From Chloroflexota bacterium (GTDB lineage Bacteria > Chloroflexota > Dehalococcoidia > Lucifugimonadales > UBA2985): a DNA stretch of 44,017 nucleotides. The notes beneath the pieces were generated by a model. The model had not been told where the DNA came from. It worked only from the letters and a program-made list of their open reading frames with translations, and searched no databases. Positions 43,098-44,017 of the stretch are shown one piece after another. Every line of letters starts with the position of its first letter. The first letter of the stretch is position 1. Position numbers and translations under genes: made by a program. The stretch spans positions 1 to 44,017 of the forward strand of contig JAQBZZ010000010.1 of NCBI GenBank assembly GCA_027622595.1. The letters are read 5' to 3'.

Positions 43098-43954
43098 CTG
43101 TCAGGGCATATGCCAAGGTCAATCTCACGCTTGAGGTGCTTGGCAAGCGGGATGACGGCTATCATCAGATAGTCTCGGTGATGCAGACCATAGACCTGAG
43201 CGATGAGCTTAGTTTTGTTCCCTCCAGTGAGATTATTTTACGAAGCAGTCTTCTGTCCCTGGAGACCCCAGACAACCTTGTTCTCAGGGCTGCTTCGCTG
43301 CTGAAGGAGCGCACAGGTTATTCCGGCGGCGCTGATATCTTTCTCAAGAAAAACATACCGGTGGCCGCAGGCCTTGGAGGCGGCAGCAGCGACGCAGCGG
43401 TTACTTTGAAAACACTTTGCCAATTATGGGATTTGAACTTAGAAGATAAAGAGCTGAGGCTGATTGCGGCCTCCCTAGGCTCCGACGTTCCTTTTTTCCT
43501 TTTGGGGGGCACCGCGATGGCGGAGGGACGGGGTGAAGAGGTCCATGAGCTTCCGGCAATGGACACAACACACATGGTACTCCTTGCTCCACCGGTCGAG
43601 ATGCCCGACAAGACGGCCACCATGTACGGTCGCCTGATCCCGGAAGACTACACCAAAGGAGAGGCATCATCCCGACTTCGGGATCTTTTGCAAAAGGGCA
43701 AAGGACCCAAAACTGATTCACTGTTCAACGTCTTCGAGAGCGTGGCTTTCGACCTATTCCCGCCGTTGGAGGTATACCGTTGTGCGATGCTGGATGCAGG
43801 GGCATCATGGGTGCATCTGACGGGCAGCGGCCCCGCCCTATACACCTTCTCGGACTCCAAACAAGATGCGATAGCCCTTGCAGAAAAACTGCGGGGCACC
43901 GGATACGAGGCCTACGCGGCAACTACGGTGGGGTCTTCTTCAAAAGTGAGGTAG
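43091..43954 (+). CDS. ispE: 4-diphosphocytidyl-2-C-methyl-D-erythritol kinase IspE
   Basis: The 287-residue protein is a GHMP kinase of the MEP isoprenoid pathway, phosphorylating CDP-ME. It begins VRAYAKVNLTLEVLGKRDDG, has the ATP loop VAAGLGGGSSDAAVTL, the SLGSDVPFFLLGGTAMAEG segment with the catalytic Asp, and the closing LTGSGPALYTFS motif. GTG start overlapping the end of rsmA by 7 bases, implying one transcript. This shows that the organism makes isoprenoids by the MEP route. Confidence 0.96.
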   Translation: MLTVRAYAKVNLTLEVLGKRDDGYHQIVSVMQTIDLSDELSFVPSSEIILRSSLLSLETPDNLVLRAASLLKERTGYSGGADIFLKKNIPVAAGLGGGSSDAAVTLKTLCQLWDLNLEDKELRLIAASLGSDVPFFLLGGTAMAEGRGEEVHELPAMDTTHMVLLAPPVEMPDKTATMYGRLIPEDYTKGEASSRLRDLLQKGKGPKTDSLFNVFESVAFDLFPPLEVYRCAMLDAGASWVHLTGSGPALYTFSDSKQDAIALAEKLRGTGYEAYAATTVGSSSKVR

Positions 43955-44009
43955 GATGGAAAAAATGGACACCAAAGTTGGAGTAGGATAATACGACGGA
44001 GGTGTCAGC

Positions 44010-44017
44010 ATGAAAGG
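44010..44017 (+). CDS. Start of a further gene, cut by the window edge
   Basis: An ATG at 44010 follows a perfect GGAGG (43998-44002) at spacing 7, 55 bases after ispE. Only Met-Lys and part of a third codon are visible, so the product cannot be named. Confidence 0.5.

Noticed and set aside
43955-43990. Eleven-codon frame MEKMDTKVGVG after ispE as a leader peptide
   Set aside because: It has no attenuator hairpin or codon bias to support regulation, and the true next start with GGAGG is at 44010.
1-44017. tRNA or rRNA genes, phage genes, transposases
   Set aside because: I looked through the gaps and found no cloverleaf, rRNA core sequence, integrase or transposase. The repeats are non-autonomous at best.

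Overview
The window looks like a piece of a Chloroflexota chromosome, probably Dehalococcoidia- or SAR202-like. I base this on the pairing of an Agl23-type (TIGR03663-like) membrane glycosyltransferase with a DUF2298/YYY-type membrane protein, a fused FAD/Fe-S oxidase, a long-form SRP RNA with an Alu domain, and intergenic space full of short dispersed repeats. The taxonomic call is inference. Most genes are GC-rich housekeeping genes. The 357-1535 gene and the HNH gene at 15861-16553 look visibly AT-richer.

Layout. 357-5110 (+): a coiled-coil protein with a signal-peptidase-like Ser/His domain, selB, and a NurA nuclease. 5327-7870 (-): mutS. 8373-14684 (-): a NuoE-NuoF-NuoG-like diaphorase set followed by a ferredoxin-NADP reductase-like flavoprotein. 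14853-15828 (+): hicB, a frameshifted hicA and a DUF1801 gene. 15861-17863 (-): an Arc-type antitoxin, a PIN toxin, an MBL-fold hydrolase and an HNH nuclease, led by a clear autoregulated-looking promoter. 18054-26871 (-): a membrane/glycan block of FAD oxidoreductase, AglD-like flippase, Agl23-like protein, DUF2298 protein and a CDF-like transporter. 26883-31778: ftsY (-), an MMPL/RND exporter (+) and RNase III (-). 31844-33661 (-): a GH15 glucoamylase-like gene interrupted by one in-frame TGA. 33996-37545: a glutaredoxin, an internally deleted mtaB remnant, an ABM-like protein, a second MBL hydrolase and a DUF6941-like protein. 37542-40415 (-): a GlcD/GlcF-type fused oxidase. 40603-44017 (+): two small unknown proteins, a His-rich membrane-anchored protein, the SRP RNA, rsmA, ispE and the start of one more gene.

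The observation most worth following is the GH15 gene. Its reading frame continues for 195 codons past a TGA that stands where relatives carry Cys, and the second catalytic Glu lies beyond it. The same window encodes SelB, and a small hairpin sits at a plausible SECIS distance. This is either a new kind of selenoprotein or a very recent nonsense mutation. Other notable points are three broken genes (hicA, mtaB, possibly GH15), a 179-bp ungapped duplicated repeat whose copies sit between direct repeats, a molybdopterin subunit without the usual metal-ligand residue, and a zinc ribbon inside a polytopic membrane protein.
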